This document shows, one piece after another, positions 17,201 to 25,190 of a DNA stretch of 64,000 nt. Source of the stretch: an uncultured Treponema sp. GTDB taxonomy: Bacteria > Spirochaetota > Spirochaetia > Treponematales > Treponemataceae. Made by a program: the position numbers and the translations under genes. Within the stretch, counting starts at the first letter, position 1. The number at the start of each line of letters is the position of its first letter. The notes beneath the pieces are model-generated. The model saw only the letters and a list, made by a program, of their open reading frames with translations. It was not told where the DNA came from and made no database searches. The stretch is from the NCBI GenBank assembly GCA_937902125.1, contig CALDIB010000087.1, positions 1 through 64,000 of the forward strand. The letters run 5' to 3'.

Positions 17201-18692
17201 GCGCCGTTTCTGACGATTCCGCTCCTATAAGACAATCGGTCAGCTCGATTTCTGCCGTTCCGCTTCCGCTGTCGTCGTTAACGTAAATCGCTCCGCCGTA
17301 ACTTGCGGAACAAGCGCTTATGGAACAAGCGTTCAACACAAGCTTGCAGGTGGCTTTGACGCAAATGCCGCCGCCGTTTCCGCTTGACAAAGAAGTTCCG
17401 TTTGTGATTTTGCAATTGTCAAGGGAAGCCAAGCCGCCCGCAATTTCAAAGCCTTTTATTTTGTCAAATTGAATGTTCTTTGCGGAAAATGTTCCTTCGC
17501 TTTTGACGGAACGCTCGCCTCCGCCGTCAATTTTATATTTCGACGCGGCGCTTGTTCCTATGACTGAAATTTTTTGTCCCGCCTGGATAGCGACATCTTC
17601 CGTCAACGCGGCGTCGTCCTGCAAATAAATTTTAAAGCCGTCAGGAACATCCAAGGCAGTAAGGGGCGACTCGCTGATTATGGCAAAGGCGCGCTTGAGA
17701 GTGGCCACCGGATCATACTGCGTTCCGTTGTTTGCGTCGTTGGCCGCCGTTCCTGTTCCAACGCCAACGCCGCCCACATAAACCGTTGACGACTGGTATT
17801 TGTGTATTACCGCGGTCGTTATCTCGACATTGCCGCCGGAGTTTATGTAAGGCGCCGTGCCGTCAATTTTGTTTGTGATTATGTTTGAATAAATCTGAAC
17901 CGTTTGGTCAAGGCGCATGACAAGGCCGCCTTGGCTGTTTAAAAATTTAACCGCAAGAGAATAGGTTCCAGGCTCCAACGCGCCAAAATCCGAATTAAGC
18001 GTTGAGTCAAGTTTCAAGTTTCCGCTTGTAGTGTCGGCCGTCCCTTCTATTGCGGCTCCGCTTGCCGGCGCCAACGAATATTCGGCGCTTGAAATGCTTG
18101 CTACGGAAGAAAGCGAAATGTTAAGGTCAAGGGCGCCTTTAACTCCGTCTTCTTTAGCGTACTCAAGCGCAAAACTTAAATTTGCCACAGGAGCCGCGGC
18201 ATTTAAAGTTACTGGAGTGATTGTCTTTGAAAACAAAAAATTTCCGCTTGAGTCAAGAGCGTCGGCTCGGACGCTCCATGTTCCGTATTCAAGATTCAAG
18301 CTAAAAGTCCGAGTGGCAACGTCAACGCTCGCGGTTATAGGACTTGACTTTGGAACCGAAGTTCCGTCGGCTTTTGTTCCCCACGCCGTTACGGAATAAG
18401 AGTTTATTTTAGCTATAACCTCGCTTGAATCCGGCGCGACGCTCTTTGAATTTTTTTCCGCTGAAAATGAGCCCTGCTCTTTTATTTGTCCAACAACGCG
18501 GCCAACGCCAAACTTCAATTCATAAGATTCTTCTTGAGTTCCGGCAGGAGATTGAGAGCCGCCTAGATTTTCGCAAGAAAAAAGCGCGGCCGCAAAAAAG
18601 CCCGCCGTCAGCAAAAAGACCAGGCGAAGCGCCCTTCCGCCGGCGCTAAAAGAGTATCCCGTTATTTTTTTTTCAAAGCGATTCTTGCGCAA
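14106..18692 (-). CDS. Giant beta-helix lipoprotein with C-terminal FGE/SUMF1-fold domain
   Basis: The product is about 1528 residues from a TTG start at 18692, the same start context as its paralogue; the frame is open to 18740 but an ATG there would lie inside the -10 box. The lipobox is ALFSCE with Cys40. Two beta-helix blocks (NNGTQYDPVATLKRAF, GSGSAASPCKTIHSAL) with GGGI and GGAIYVN turns follow, then an Ig-like stretch and, in the last 255 residues, an FGE-sulfatase (C-type-lectin-like) domain: MYVSDHEVTQAEYTKYC, GYRLPTEAEWEYIARGG, DMSGNVYEWCYD, RVLRGGSW, GFRLVRS. The catalytic cysteine arrangement of true FGE is not apparent. The end is a candidate variable region (see 14106-14220). 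Confidence 0.8.
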   Translation of the reverse strand: MRKNRFEKKITGYSFSAGGRALRLVFLLTAGFFAAALFSCENLGGSQSPAGTQEESYELKFGVGRVVGQIKEQGSFSAEKNSKSVAPDSSEVIAKINSYSVTAWGTKADGTSVPKSSPITASVDVATRTFSLNLEYGTWSVRADALDSSGNFLFSKTITPVTLNAAAPVANLSFALEYAKEDGVKGALDLNISLSSVASISSAEYSLAPASGAAIEGTADTTSGNLKLDSTLNSDFGALEPGTYSLAVKFLNSQGGLVMRLDQTVQIYSNIITNKIDGTAPYINSGGNVEITTAVIHKYQSSTVYVGGVGVGTGTAANDANNGTQYDPVATLKRAFAIISESPLTALDVPDGFKIYLQDDAALTEDVAIQAGQKISVIGTSAASKYKIDGGGERSVKSEGTFSAKNIQFDKIKGFEIAGGLASLDNCKITNGTSLSSGNGGGICVKATCKLVLNACSISACSASYGGAIYVNDDSGSGTAEIELTDCLIGAESSETAQGDDAKHSNKAQSGGGIYIGGHGKATFTGSNTIGYNYASVTGGGICMGGGSLSASSGFKVQRNASLQKGGGINVNGAASVTLVDSNIDFNLSASSGGGINLEQTTSLFKMKGGSVNGNKASNGAGLSVNTTQSAAQQFEGVEVKDNVASSNGGGIQVNTGRYLTIVDCDISGNSAANGGGVYAGGTLAFESGSIKENSAQKGGGVYSADTASAKFIMSGGTIEGNTAESFGGGLYVDNDNVSLSGSAYIPSEGEKKNDVYLAAEKAIKIAGALSLPAGAAAAAVITPEEYGNGKAVLSDSGTGALVQSELGKFAVTDDDSGESWTIGYDAVQKKGVLSSANIYVDGSAATDGSGSAASPCKTIHSALEKVMAPNCNIIVVSGSAETESLSINAAYSGLSIKSADGNEKTISGVYGKSIAVDGKVKFENLVFDTWDGINVNADVKDVEFDYVTIQNCENSIAGGGLWLGQNAEVSAMELKVIDCSVTENGSGGAIVVGSGAKFVADGLTISGCSVTGANSDGGGIANSGTSILKNAKISSCSTSRNGNGIFNASGATLILDGDCDISSDIYLESKDGPLYVRTYFDLVSGAQKIRLTPQMSGGSKDYAEGDALVLGYDSYKIKSAQVSCFAANPAKYEVQYDGSTEPPCGKLVDLSVSGGITVSFGGDISFEISLPTTTNKKASFIVQDSSSGTAVAVSPESAQIKILQYGSELYSAAAQSLTASYLPDGSYALYCKAVYNGLVYDTTVDFTIDAGGGSVPEGFVKVTGATVSEAVSGSSVFITDRTVTIADMYVSDHEVTQAEYTKYCKYGSTSPSDSCGKGDNYPAYYVSWYDAIVYCNLRSIDEGLTPAYKIGGETDPSKWDGIVSETTDGGTKYCGPGSSNSAWDALTYNTTANGYRLPTEAEWEYIARGGNGGIPSAQTTYSGSDTIDDVAWYTDNSSSKTHEVKTKAANSLGICDMSGNVYEWCYDMYGTISSSTDACGASSGAQRVLRGGSWFVSAGNCNVANRSYYYPYYRGKYYGFRLVRSAQ

Positions 18693-18697
18693 AAAAA

Positions 18698-18719
18698 CCT
18701 CTATTCCCAACCCTGCCAA
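18698..18719 (-). promoter_or_regulatory. Conserved leader and ribosome binding site of the FGE-type giant gene
   Basis: Minus-strand TTGGCAGGGTTGGGAATAGAGG, then seven T and the TTG start. It is a near-identical copy of the leader at 13881-13902. A small dyad (TGCCAATGTTGGCA) overlaps its upstream end. Confidence 0.6.
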
Positions 18720-18738
18720 CATTGGCATAAGCCGTTTC

Positions 18739-18800
18739 ATTATAGCGCGCTTCGCGCGCTTTTGCTAGCGGAAATCTATCCAAGCGCCCGCATTCGCGGG
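18739..18800 (-). repeat. Hairpin repeat with promoter upstream of the FGE-type giant gene
   Basis: On the minus strand: hairpin CCCGCGAATGCGGG, linker CGCTTGGATAGATTTCCGC, TAGCAA (18762-18767), a perfect palindromic spacer GCGCGCGAAGCGCGC within 17 bases, and TATAAT (18739-18744). It matches the 40600-40667 copy in order and spacing. The transcription start would leave a leader of about 40 bases. Confidence 0.65.
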
Positions 18801-18815
18801 CTTCGCCAGCGGCTT

Positions 18816-21221
18816 TTACTTTGTCACCTCAACTTCGCCCGAATATGCGGTTCCTTTATATACGGCGTTTATCTTTACTATGTAAGTTCCGGCGGCAAAC
18901 GAGGACAAATTCATGCTGTTTGTGGCGGAAGTCATTCCTGTGTCCGTGTTAAGGTAGTAAAGCTTTAGCGACCAGGAACTTATCTGGCTTGTAATGTCCA
19001 CGGGGCTTCCGCTTGTGGGCGTGGCGGTCGCGGTGAATGTGTAAAGGCCGGCTGAATCCGCGGCGGCAAAGCTTACGCTGTAAATGTCTCCTATGTCAAT
19101 GCCGCCGCCTCCGGTTATAAAAGCGGCTTCCTCCCCGCTTGGATCAAACGCAATCGCAAGTTCGGCCTTGTCGCTTGTAAAATAGGTTGACGGCGCGGTC
19201 GTTCCGCAAGCGTCGTCATAGTCGTCTGTAAACACAAGAGGACTGCCTGCCGTTGGACTGGCGGCGCAAGTGACTCCAATTTTTGTTCCGCTTATTCCGC
19301 CTGAGTCAATCTTTATTTTTTGCCCCGCGGCAAGGAAAAGATTCTTGGCTGTTCCGCCCGCGGCGTTTCCTGTAATGACAACCTTGTCTTTTACAATGAA
19401 TGTTCCGCTTAAAACATTGACCGCGCCGTTTGAGGCGTTGTCCATGCCGCTTATGGTCACGGCCCGCAAGGACAAGGTTCCGCCGTTAAGTTGAATCAAT
19501 GTTCCGCCGCCTGTAACGCCAAGGTTGACCGAAGCGCCAACTGTTCCGCCATTGCAGCCGACGATGTTGCAATAACCGCCGCTTATAGAAGTGAGGCCGT
19601 CAATGGCCGTCATGTCGTCAAGAACGTAAATTGTGTTGGCCGAGTTTGCCGGATCCCCGGAAGCAAAAGCGCTTATCGCTTGTTGCAAAGTCTTAAAAGG
19701 CAGGTCTTTTGTTCCCGGATTGAAGTCGCTTCCGTCGCTCTTCACATAAACCTTTGAAAGAACGACATTGTAGGTCTTGTTCACAACTGCGGGACTCGCA
19801 TAATATTCCTTGTATGGCTGGGCGCCGATTAAGTTCGATCCGGCCGCCTCAAGCTTGATTGTCACCGGGCTGTCGCCAGTGGAGACTGGATAGTTCGTAC
19901 CCGACCAAGTAATTTGAGCCCCTTCAGGACTTGAAACCACAAGTTCAGTGTCTTGAGGCCAACTAACGCCGTCATCCAAACTGAAAACCAAGGCGCTAAG
20001 GGTTTCGCCGTTAATATAAACGGTTCCGCTTGAGCCAAAAGTTGCCGCCGCGTCGTCGCTGTCAAGCCAACCGGTTTTTGTGGCGCAGGCTTGGGTAACT
20101 TTATACAATTTTGAATTGCCGTTCGCTTTTGGATACAATCTGAATGTGGCCGAGCCGACGCTCGTTGAAAGATTTCCGTTTGTGTCGGCCACAGGGTTTC
20201 CGTCTTCGTCCTCAACAGCAAAATGCAAGGTGGCGTCGCTTGCGTTGGTCGGAGCGTAGATTATAAACTCAAAATAAGGCTTTTCAAAAGTGTTGGTCTC
20301 AAAGCTGCTTGTCAAATTGCAAGTCGGCGCGGCCAACTTTCTGGCGTGGCTTGGAACGCTTATGGACGACGACAAGCCGCCCCTGTCGCAAAGGGAGACC
20401 GTAATGTTAAAGGGCGAGCGGCTTTTTAAATTTTGAATGTTTGTCACAATATAAATCGCGTTTCCAGCAGGCGTGAATGTAGGTCCGCCGTCATACGTGG
20501 CTTCCAAGCCTGCCGGCGCCGCGCTTGTGACAGACCAACCGTTAGGCTCGGTTTGATCGGCAATTCCGCCGCTCGCAACCTCAAAGGAATGGGACAAACC
20601 GTCCAAAGCGCTAACAGCCGTCAAACGGACAACATCTGTCGGAAGCGTTGGAAGATTCACGCAAACAACAAGGCAGTCTTCTATTGCCGGCGTCGCGGAA
20701 CTGTCGCTGTAAATTTGGCTCATGGCGCTTGTTATGTCAGGCGGCGGCGAGTTGCAAAAAATCAATTGGGTGTCGTAACTTTGGCCGTAATTGTCGCTGG
20801 CGCGCTCAAGATAAAGGCGGGGCGAAATCTCAAAAACCGTCGCTCCTGCGTCGCAGTCAAAAGCGCTTAAAGTGGATTGTGGATAAGTCACGCTTATGGC
20901 CGTTGGCGACAAAATGTCTATGATCGCGTCTTCGGAACCGTTTCCGCTAAGGCTTGCCAACAACTGGCAGTTTTGCGGATTGTCGATTGTGTAGTTGATT
21001 GTAAGGTCGTCGGTGGAATCCACATAATAGCGGCCGCCGCTGGATACAATCGTTCCGCTGGACTCAAGCCAAACGCTTTTTACGGTGGCGATGTCGCCGT
21101 ATTTTTTTAGGTAGCTTGAAGTTTCAGTGTCAAAATTTGAACAGGAGGCAAGGCACAAAGACACTGCGGCCGCGAGGAAGAAGATTTTATTGGCAAAACG
21201 AATTGACTTTTTTTTAATCAA
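18816..21221 (-). CDS. Beta-helix-containing surface lipoprotein
   Basis: An 801-residue lipoprotein with a signal peptide ending CLASCS (Cys27). The first 500 residues look like Ig/FnIII-type beta domains; from about 505 a block VYVKSDGSDFNPGTKDLPFK followed by LQQAISAF and short beta-helix turns is shared with the two giant lipoproteins downstream, so it is a smaller relative. The C-terminal 90 residues form another Ig-like domain. The TTG start overlaps the stop of the outer-membrane protein gene (TTGA) with GGAGG ahead, so translation is coupled. No function can be assigned beyond a surface role. Confidence 0.75.
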   Translation of the reverse strand: MIKKKSIRFANKIFFLAAAVSLCLASCSNFDTETSSYLKKYGDIATVKSVWLESSGTIVSSGGRYYVDSTDDLTINYTIDNPQNCQLLASLSGNGSEDAIIDILSPTAISVTYPQSTLSAFDCDAGATVFEISPRLYLERASDNYGQSYDTQLIFCNSPPPDITSAMSQIYSDSSATPAIEDCLVVCVNLPTLPTDVVRLTAVSALDGLSHSFEVASGGIADQTEPNGWSVTSAAPAGLEATYDGGPTFTPAGNAIYIVTNIQNLKSRSPFNITVSLCDRGGLSSSISVPSHARKLAAPTCNLTSSFETNTFEKPYFEFIIYAPTNASDATLHFAVEDEDGNPVADTNGNLSTSVGSATFRLYPKANGNSKLYKVTQACATKTGWLDSDDAAATFGSSGTVYINGETLSALVFSLDDGVSWPQDTELVVSSPEGAQITWSGTNYPVSTGDSPVTIKLEAAGSNLIGAQPYKEYYASPAVVNKTYNVVLSKVYVKSDGSDFNPGTKDLPFKTLQQAISAFASGDPANSANTIYVLDDMTAIDGLTSISGGYCNIVGCNGGTVGASVNLGVTGGGTLIQLNGGTLSLRAVTISGMDNASNGAVNVLSGTFIVKDKVVITGNAAGGTAKNLFLAAGQKIKIDSGGISGTKIGVTCAASPTAGSPLVFTDDYDDACGTTAPSTYFTSDKAELAIAFDPSGEEAAFITGGGGIDIGDIYSVSFAAADSAGLYTFTATATPTSGSPVDITSQISSWSLKLYYLNTDTGMTSATNSMNLSSFAAGTYIVKINAVYKGTAYSGEVEVTK

Positions 21222-22420
21222 AACATTCCTCCAACGCTGACCGACGGATACAGCAATCCTAAATCCATGTCCTTGAATTTGGCGTGTATAAAATCAACGC
21301 TCCCTTCCGCGTATAAACGCTTTCCAAAATGGCATTGTATACCCAAACCGCCGCCAAAAGCAATAGCCGCGCTGTTTAGGGCCGGGCTCTTTTGTCCGGT
21401 AAATTTGTTTTCAAAGGAGCCGCCAAAAATCATTCCGACGCCCGCCAAAGCGTGAACGTCAAGACAAAGCTTTTGCGGGATTATGTATTTTTGCAACGTG
21501 ATTGTTCCGCCGACGGTCAAAAGATTTCCGATAAATTTATAGCTTTTTGTGTCAGCCGTCAAAAGCGAATAGTTTGCCGCGGCTCCAAAACCTATGTCGC
21601 AAATTTTTGAATGAAAGGCCATCAGCGTTATTTTTCCGCAGGCCGAAATCGGATAAAATTTATTGACGGTGTAATGGTCAAGGGTTCCGTCGTAAAATGT
21701 AAAAGGCAACGTGTAACCGGCGCTGGCCAAAAGTCGCCACGACCTGTCCTTTTTTTTCTTTATGCTTATTGTCTTTGAAATGACCGAAAGGCCGCCCGGA
21801 TTTTGGGCGTAGATTTCGTATTTTCCTTCGTCTATTTCTTCCATGTCAAACTGAACTTGCGCGCGGCTCCCGTCCGGCTCAACGCTTAAAATTTTTCCCC
21901 GCAAAATTTTCGGCGGCTCCGAATCTTTTTTTTCCATCGTGAAGACGGTGGCTTGGCTTAAATTTTCGCCTTCAATCAAAAAGATTCCGTCCGCCTTTTT
22001 TGAATTCAAAAACAGAGAGTCGCTTTGCATTCCGTCAATTTTTGGCTGCAAAGCCTTTAAAACCTCAAAGCGCTGCCAATCAGAACTTTTTTCCAATTTG
22101 TCAAATAAATTTATGACTGAAACTTGAAAGCGGTAAAGTCCAGGCTCAAGCGAAACCTCAATTTTGTTTTCAAGCAAATCCTTGACAAGAATTTCATTCC
22201 AGGCGCCGTCAATCTCCCGCTCAATTGTTATTCGATAATTCTTTATGTCCTGAATTTTATTCCAGCTTAACTTTTGGACAAACTTGATGTTGTTGTTCTC
22301 GTCTTTTGAAATGTAATAATTCTTTTCGCCGCCATCGTCTTTTTGCGCGACCAAATTTCCCGCGAATACAGAGAAAAGCAAAAAAACAAAAGCGGCGGCG
22401 CGGGATTTTTTACATTCCAT
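21218..22420 (-). CDS. FnIII-domain outer-membrane beta-barrel protein
   Basis: The 400-residue protein starts MECKKSRAAAFVFLLFSVFA, a signal peptide, and continues with an FnIII-like domain (LSWNKIQDIKNYRITIERE; about 45-125), an IPT/TIG-like segment (about 130-220), and a C-terminal region of alternating amphipathic strands with glycines (LLASAGYTLPFTFYDG to YPSVSVGGMF) ending in phenylalanine as in outer-membrane barrels. The start at 22420 overlaps the upstream FecR gene by 11 bases and has GGGAG upstream; an earlier in-frame start at 22441 would precede the signal peptide. Confidence 0.68.
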   Translation of the reverse strand: MECKKSRAAAFVFLLFSVFAGNLVAQKDDGGEKNYYISKDENNNIKFVQKLSWNKIQDIKNYRITIEREIDGAWNEILVKDLLENKIEVSLEPGLYRFQVSVINLFDKLEKSSDWQRFEVLKALQPKIDGMQSDSLFLNSKKADGIFLIEGENLSQATVFTMEKKDSEPPKILRGKILSVEPDGSRAQVQFDMEEIDEGKYEIYAQNPGGLSVISKTISIKKKKDRSWRLLASAGYTLPFTFYDGTLDHYTVNKFYPISACGKITLMAFHSKICDIGFGAAANYSLLTADTKSYKFIGNLLTVGGTITLQKYIIPQKLCLDVHALAGVGMIFGGSFENKFTGQKSPALNSAAIAFGGGLGIQCHFGKRLYAEGSVDFIHAKFKDMDLGLLYPSVSVGGMF

Positions 22421-25190
22421 AAAGAACTCCCGTGTCGTCAATCACAATGTCGCCAGCGGCCGGCAAGTTTATCGCAAAGACTCCCGAAGCCGCATCTCCA
22501 CGTCTAAGCAAAGAGCCGTCAGGCAAGTTTTGCGAAGCATAAACCGAATATGTGAAGCGGCCGTTTTGCAAGTACGCCATGTCGTCAAGAACAAAGCGCG
22601 GCTCCTTTAAAGTTTTTCCCACCAAAATCTGGCCGCGCTCGTTTCGTATTGCAAACGAATAGCTTGTTGCGCTTGGAACTGGCTGCCATGCGAATTGTAT
22701 TTTTCGCGAAGAACGGATTTCAGCCGCTCCAAAAATTTTGTTGGGCTCAGGACTTGTAATGCGGGGACTTGCGAGCGCGGCTATTCTTGAAACCCTAAAC
22801 GAATTGGCTCTGTCTGGCGAAACGTTGGCGCCGCCGGAATTTTTTCCGCGAACAGTCCAATAATAAAGTCCCGGTTCCAAAGACGGAAGTTTCACTTCGC
22901 GGCCTGGATTGACGGCGCTCGCCAAAGCGTTTGAGTATCCGTTGGGATTTTTTGAAAGAGTCCAAAGCGCGTCTTTTACGTCCCTCTCGCAAGACCATCT
23001 GACGCTTTGCGGATTCAACGCCGCGGAAATTCCGTCAATCACAGCGCCGTCCAAAGGATAATCCAATTTAATTTTTCTTACTTGAACAAGCCTAAAGTCT
23101 CCGTCGCTTGTAGGACTAAAACGGCGGCTTGAAAATTTGCTTTCTTCAGAAAGCGCTTGCACAGTCCAAGCGTATGAGCCGTCCTCAAACTTTGACAAGT
23201 CAACGTCATAATAAATGTCGGGAATTGTTTCGGAAACAAGCAACTCTCCCGGTTTTGCCCGCTCATACACGCTGAACATATACAAGTCCGCGTCAGGAAC
23301 CGCTCGCCATCTAAAGCGCGTTTGCGAAGGGCCAAGAATCGACAGCGTTTCCTGAGTTTTGGGATACAGCAAGCTTGGGGCGGACAAATTTGAAACAACC
23401 TTAAAGCTTCTGCCTTCAGTTGAGTACTGGTCCGGAGAAACGGCGGAGCTGATTCTCCAATAATAAGTTCCCGCTTTCAGGTTGGCTCCCTGAAAAAACT
23501 TGTCGTTGTCAACTTGGTCAAGCGCCAAACTTGAAAAATCTTTGTCGCGGGAGATCTGAAATTTATTGTCGCCTGGAATGTTGGTTTTCCAAGTAAATCT
23601 AAGCTCCGGCAAATTTTCGTCAGTGACAGCGAAATTGTCCGGCGGATAAACGGCGCGCTGCTCATACTTGACTTGCCTTGTTTCAAATTTTCTTATTTCA
23701 GATTGGTCCGAAATGTCTCCATCAGAATCGTATTGGGTCACGCACCAATACCAAGTTCCGGCTTGCATTCCAATTTCGGACGCTTGGATTGTCCAAAAGT
23801 TTGAGGCCGTCTTTTGAATTGTCTTTGCGTCGTAGCATTTTGGATCCGCCGAAATTTTTATTTCGTACCCCACAGCCTCGGGATTGTTTTTCCAAGAAAA
23901 TTGGATTGAATCCTTTATCGCCGTGTTCAACTCCGCGTTTGAGGCTGGCAAAATCAATTCAGGCGGCTCGATTTTTTGCCGCCTGACAATAGTAAAGGCG
24001 CGGATTTCGCTGGCTTCTCCAAGTCCGATTCCATTGATTGTGTAAAAAGGCGCGACCCGCCAATACCATGTTCCCTCGCCCAAAGTTGAAACAATGCTGG
24101 ACGGAGTTGTACACCTTTGCTCGACAACGGGATTTTCCATTCTTGGATTGTCCGCAACTTGCAAATCGTAAGCCGTAACAATGTCGTTGCCAGTCCAAGA
24201 AAAGCGCACTTCCGGCAGCCTTGCCTTGTAAGAATAGTTGGAGCGGCTTTCAGGAGCGATTAAAGAAGGCGGAGGCGCGGATATCACCTTTATTTTGCTT
24301 TGCGCGCTGTATTCAGGTCCAGCGTTTTTTGGAAAAATCCGCCAATAATAAATTCCCGCTTCAAAGCCAACGCGAATTTGATTGAGCCCTTGCAAATCCA
24401 AGGTCCGCTCAATTGAATCAAATTTTTTGTCGCGGGAAATTTGCAAAAGCAAATAATCTCCTTCGGCGATGTTTTGCGCGGCCCAAGAAAATTGAACGTT
24501 CTCTTCTTTTCCTGAAAAAGCCAAAACTTTCGCGTTGGCGCTTGGAGACGACACTGCAATCAGCGGAATGATTTGCTCGTCGCCGTTTGAGTCAAGGGCG
24601 ATGGAATGTCCAGCCTCAATGGAACGGGCAAGGCCTCCTTCGTCCTCAAAGACAACTTCGCCTCCAACAACTCTAACCTTGACTCCGTCCTCTTCTGAAA
24701 AGCTGGCGCTAAAGGCTGAGCCGGCGCTTATAATCACGCTTGAGCCGCCCGTTTTTACAAGAGCGCCGTTTGACGCTCCGCTTGAATCAAAAGAAAATTT
24801 TCCGCCTGAAACGCTGGCTTCAACTTGGCCGTCATGAAAAAAAACTTGGGCCATGGTGTTTTCGTCCAAGTCCATAACGTTGCCGTCATTAAAATAAATT
24901 GTCGCTTCGCTTCCCGGCGCGGTGCGGATTGTGTCGCCGTCGTAAACAGGAGAATGCTGGCGCAAGCGGTCCCAAATCACCCGCTCGGTAAATTTTCGCT
25001 GGGCGGTTTTGTGCTTAAAGGTAATCGTCGCGATTGGCTTTTCGTTCATTTTTGTAAGCGACGAATTTAAGCTTTCGTAAAATTTGCGGACGCTCCAAGC
25101 CGCGCCGCCCGCGCAAATGAGAAGAAACATTAATGTCAAAAAAAATCCAAGAACGCTACCTTTGGATCTTGTACTTCTTTTCTTCTTCAT
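22410..25190 (-). CDS. FecR-domain membrane protein with FnIII-like repeats
   Basis: A 926-residue protein with one N-terminal transmembrane helix (GFFLTLMFLLICAGGAAWSV), a FecR domain (SPVYDGDTIRTAPGSEATIY to about residue 200) and five to six FnIII-like repeats each ending in a GTWYWRV or GIYYWRI motif, the last few more diverged. FecR domains in other bacteria sense envelope signals, and here the gene overlaps the adenylate cyclase by 35 bases and the following outer-membrane gene by 11, so the four genes are one module. The same neighbour order is recalled from other treponemes, which was not checked here. Confidence 0.75.
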   Translation of the reverse strand: MKKKRSTRSKGSVLGFFLTLMFLLICAGGAAWSVRKFYESLNSSLTKMNEKPIATITFKHKTAQRKFTERVIWDRLRQHSPVYDGDTIRTAPGSEATIYFNDGNVMDLDENTMAQVFFHDGQVEASVSGGKFSFDSSGASNGALVKTGGSSVIISAGSAFSASFSEEDGVKVRVVGGEVVFEDEGGLARSIEAGHSIALDSNGDEQIIPLIAVSSPSANAKVLAFSGKEENVQFSWAAQNIAEGDYLLLQISRDKKFDSIERTLDLQGLNQIRVGFEAGIYYWRIFPKNAGPEYSAQSKIKVISAPPPSLIAPESRSNYSYKARLPEVRFSWTGNDIVTAYDLQVADNPRMENPVVEQRCTTPSSIVSTLGEGTWYWRVAPFYTINGIGLGEASEIRAFTIVRRQKIEPPELILPASNAELNTAIKDSIQFSWKNNPEAVGYEIKISADPKCYDAKTIQKTASNFWTIQASEIGMQAGTWYWCVTQYDSDGDISDQSEIRKFETRQVKYEQRAVYPPDNFAVTDENLPELRFTWKTNIPGDNKFQISRDKDFSSLALDQVDNDKFFQGANLKAGTYYWRISSAVSPDQYSTEGRSFKVVSNLSAPSLLYPKTQETLSILGPSQTRFRWRAVPDADLYMFSVYERAKPGELLVSETIPDIYYDVDLSKFEDGSYAWTVQALSEESKFSSRRFSPTSDGDFRLVQVRKIKLDYPLDGAVIDGISAALNPQSVRWSCERDVKDALWTLSKNPNGYSNALASAVNPGREVKLPSLEPGLYYWTVRGKNSGGANVSPDRANSFRVSRIAALASPRITSPEPNKIFGAAEIRSSRKIQFAWQPVPSATSYSFAIRNERGQILVGKTLKEPRFVLDDMAYLQNGRFTYSVYASQNLPDGSLLRRGDAASGVFAINLPAAGDIVIDDTGVLYGM

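Noticed and set aside
18693..18740. ATG start of the FGE-type giant gene at 18740
   Set aside because: This ATG lies inside TATAATG, the -10 box of its own promoter; the TTG at 18692 matches the paralogue's start and ribosome site.
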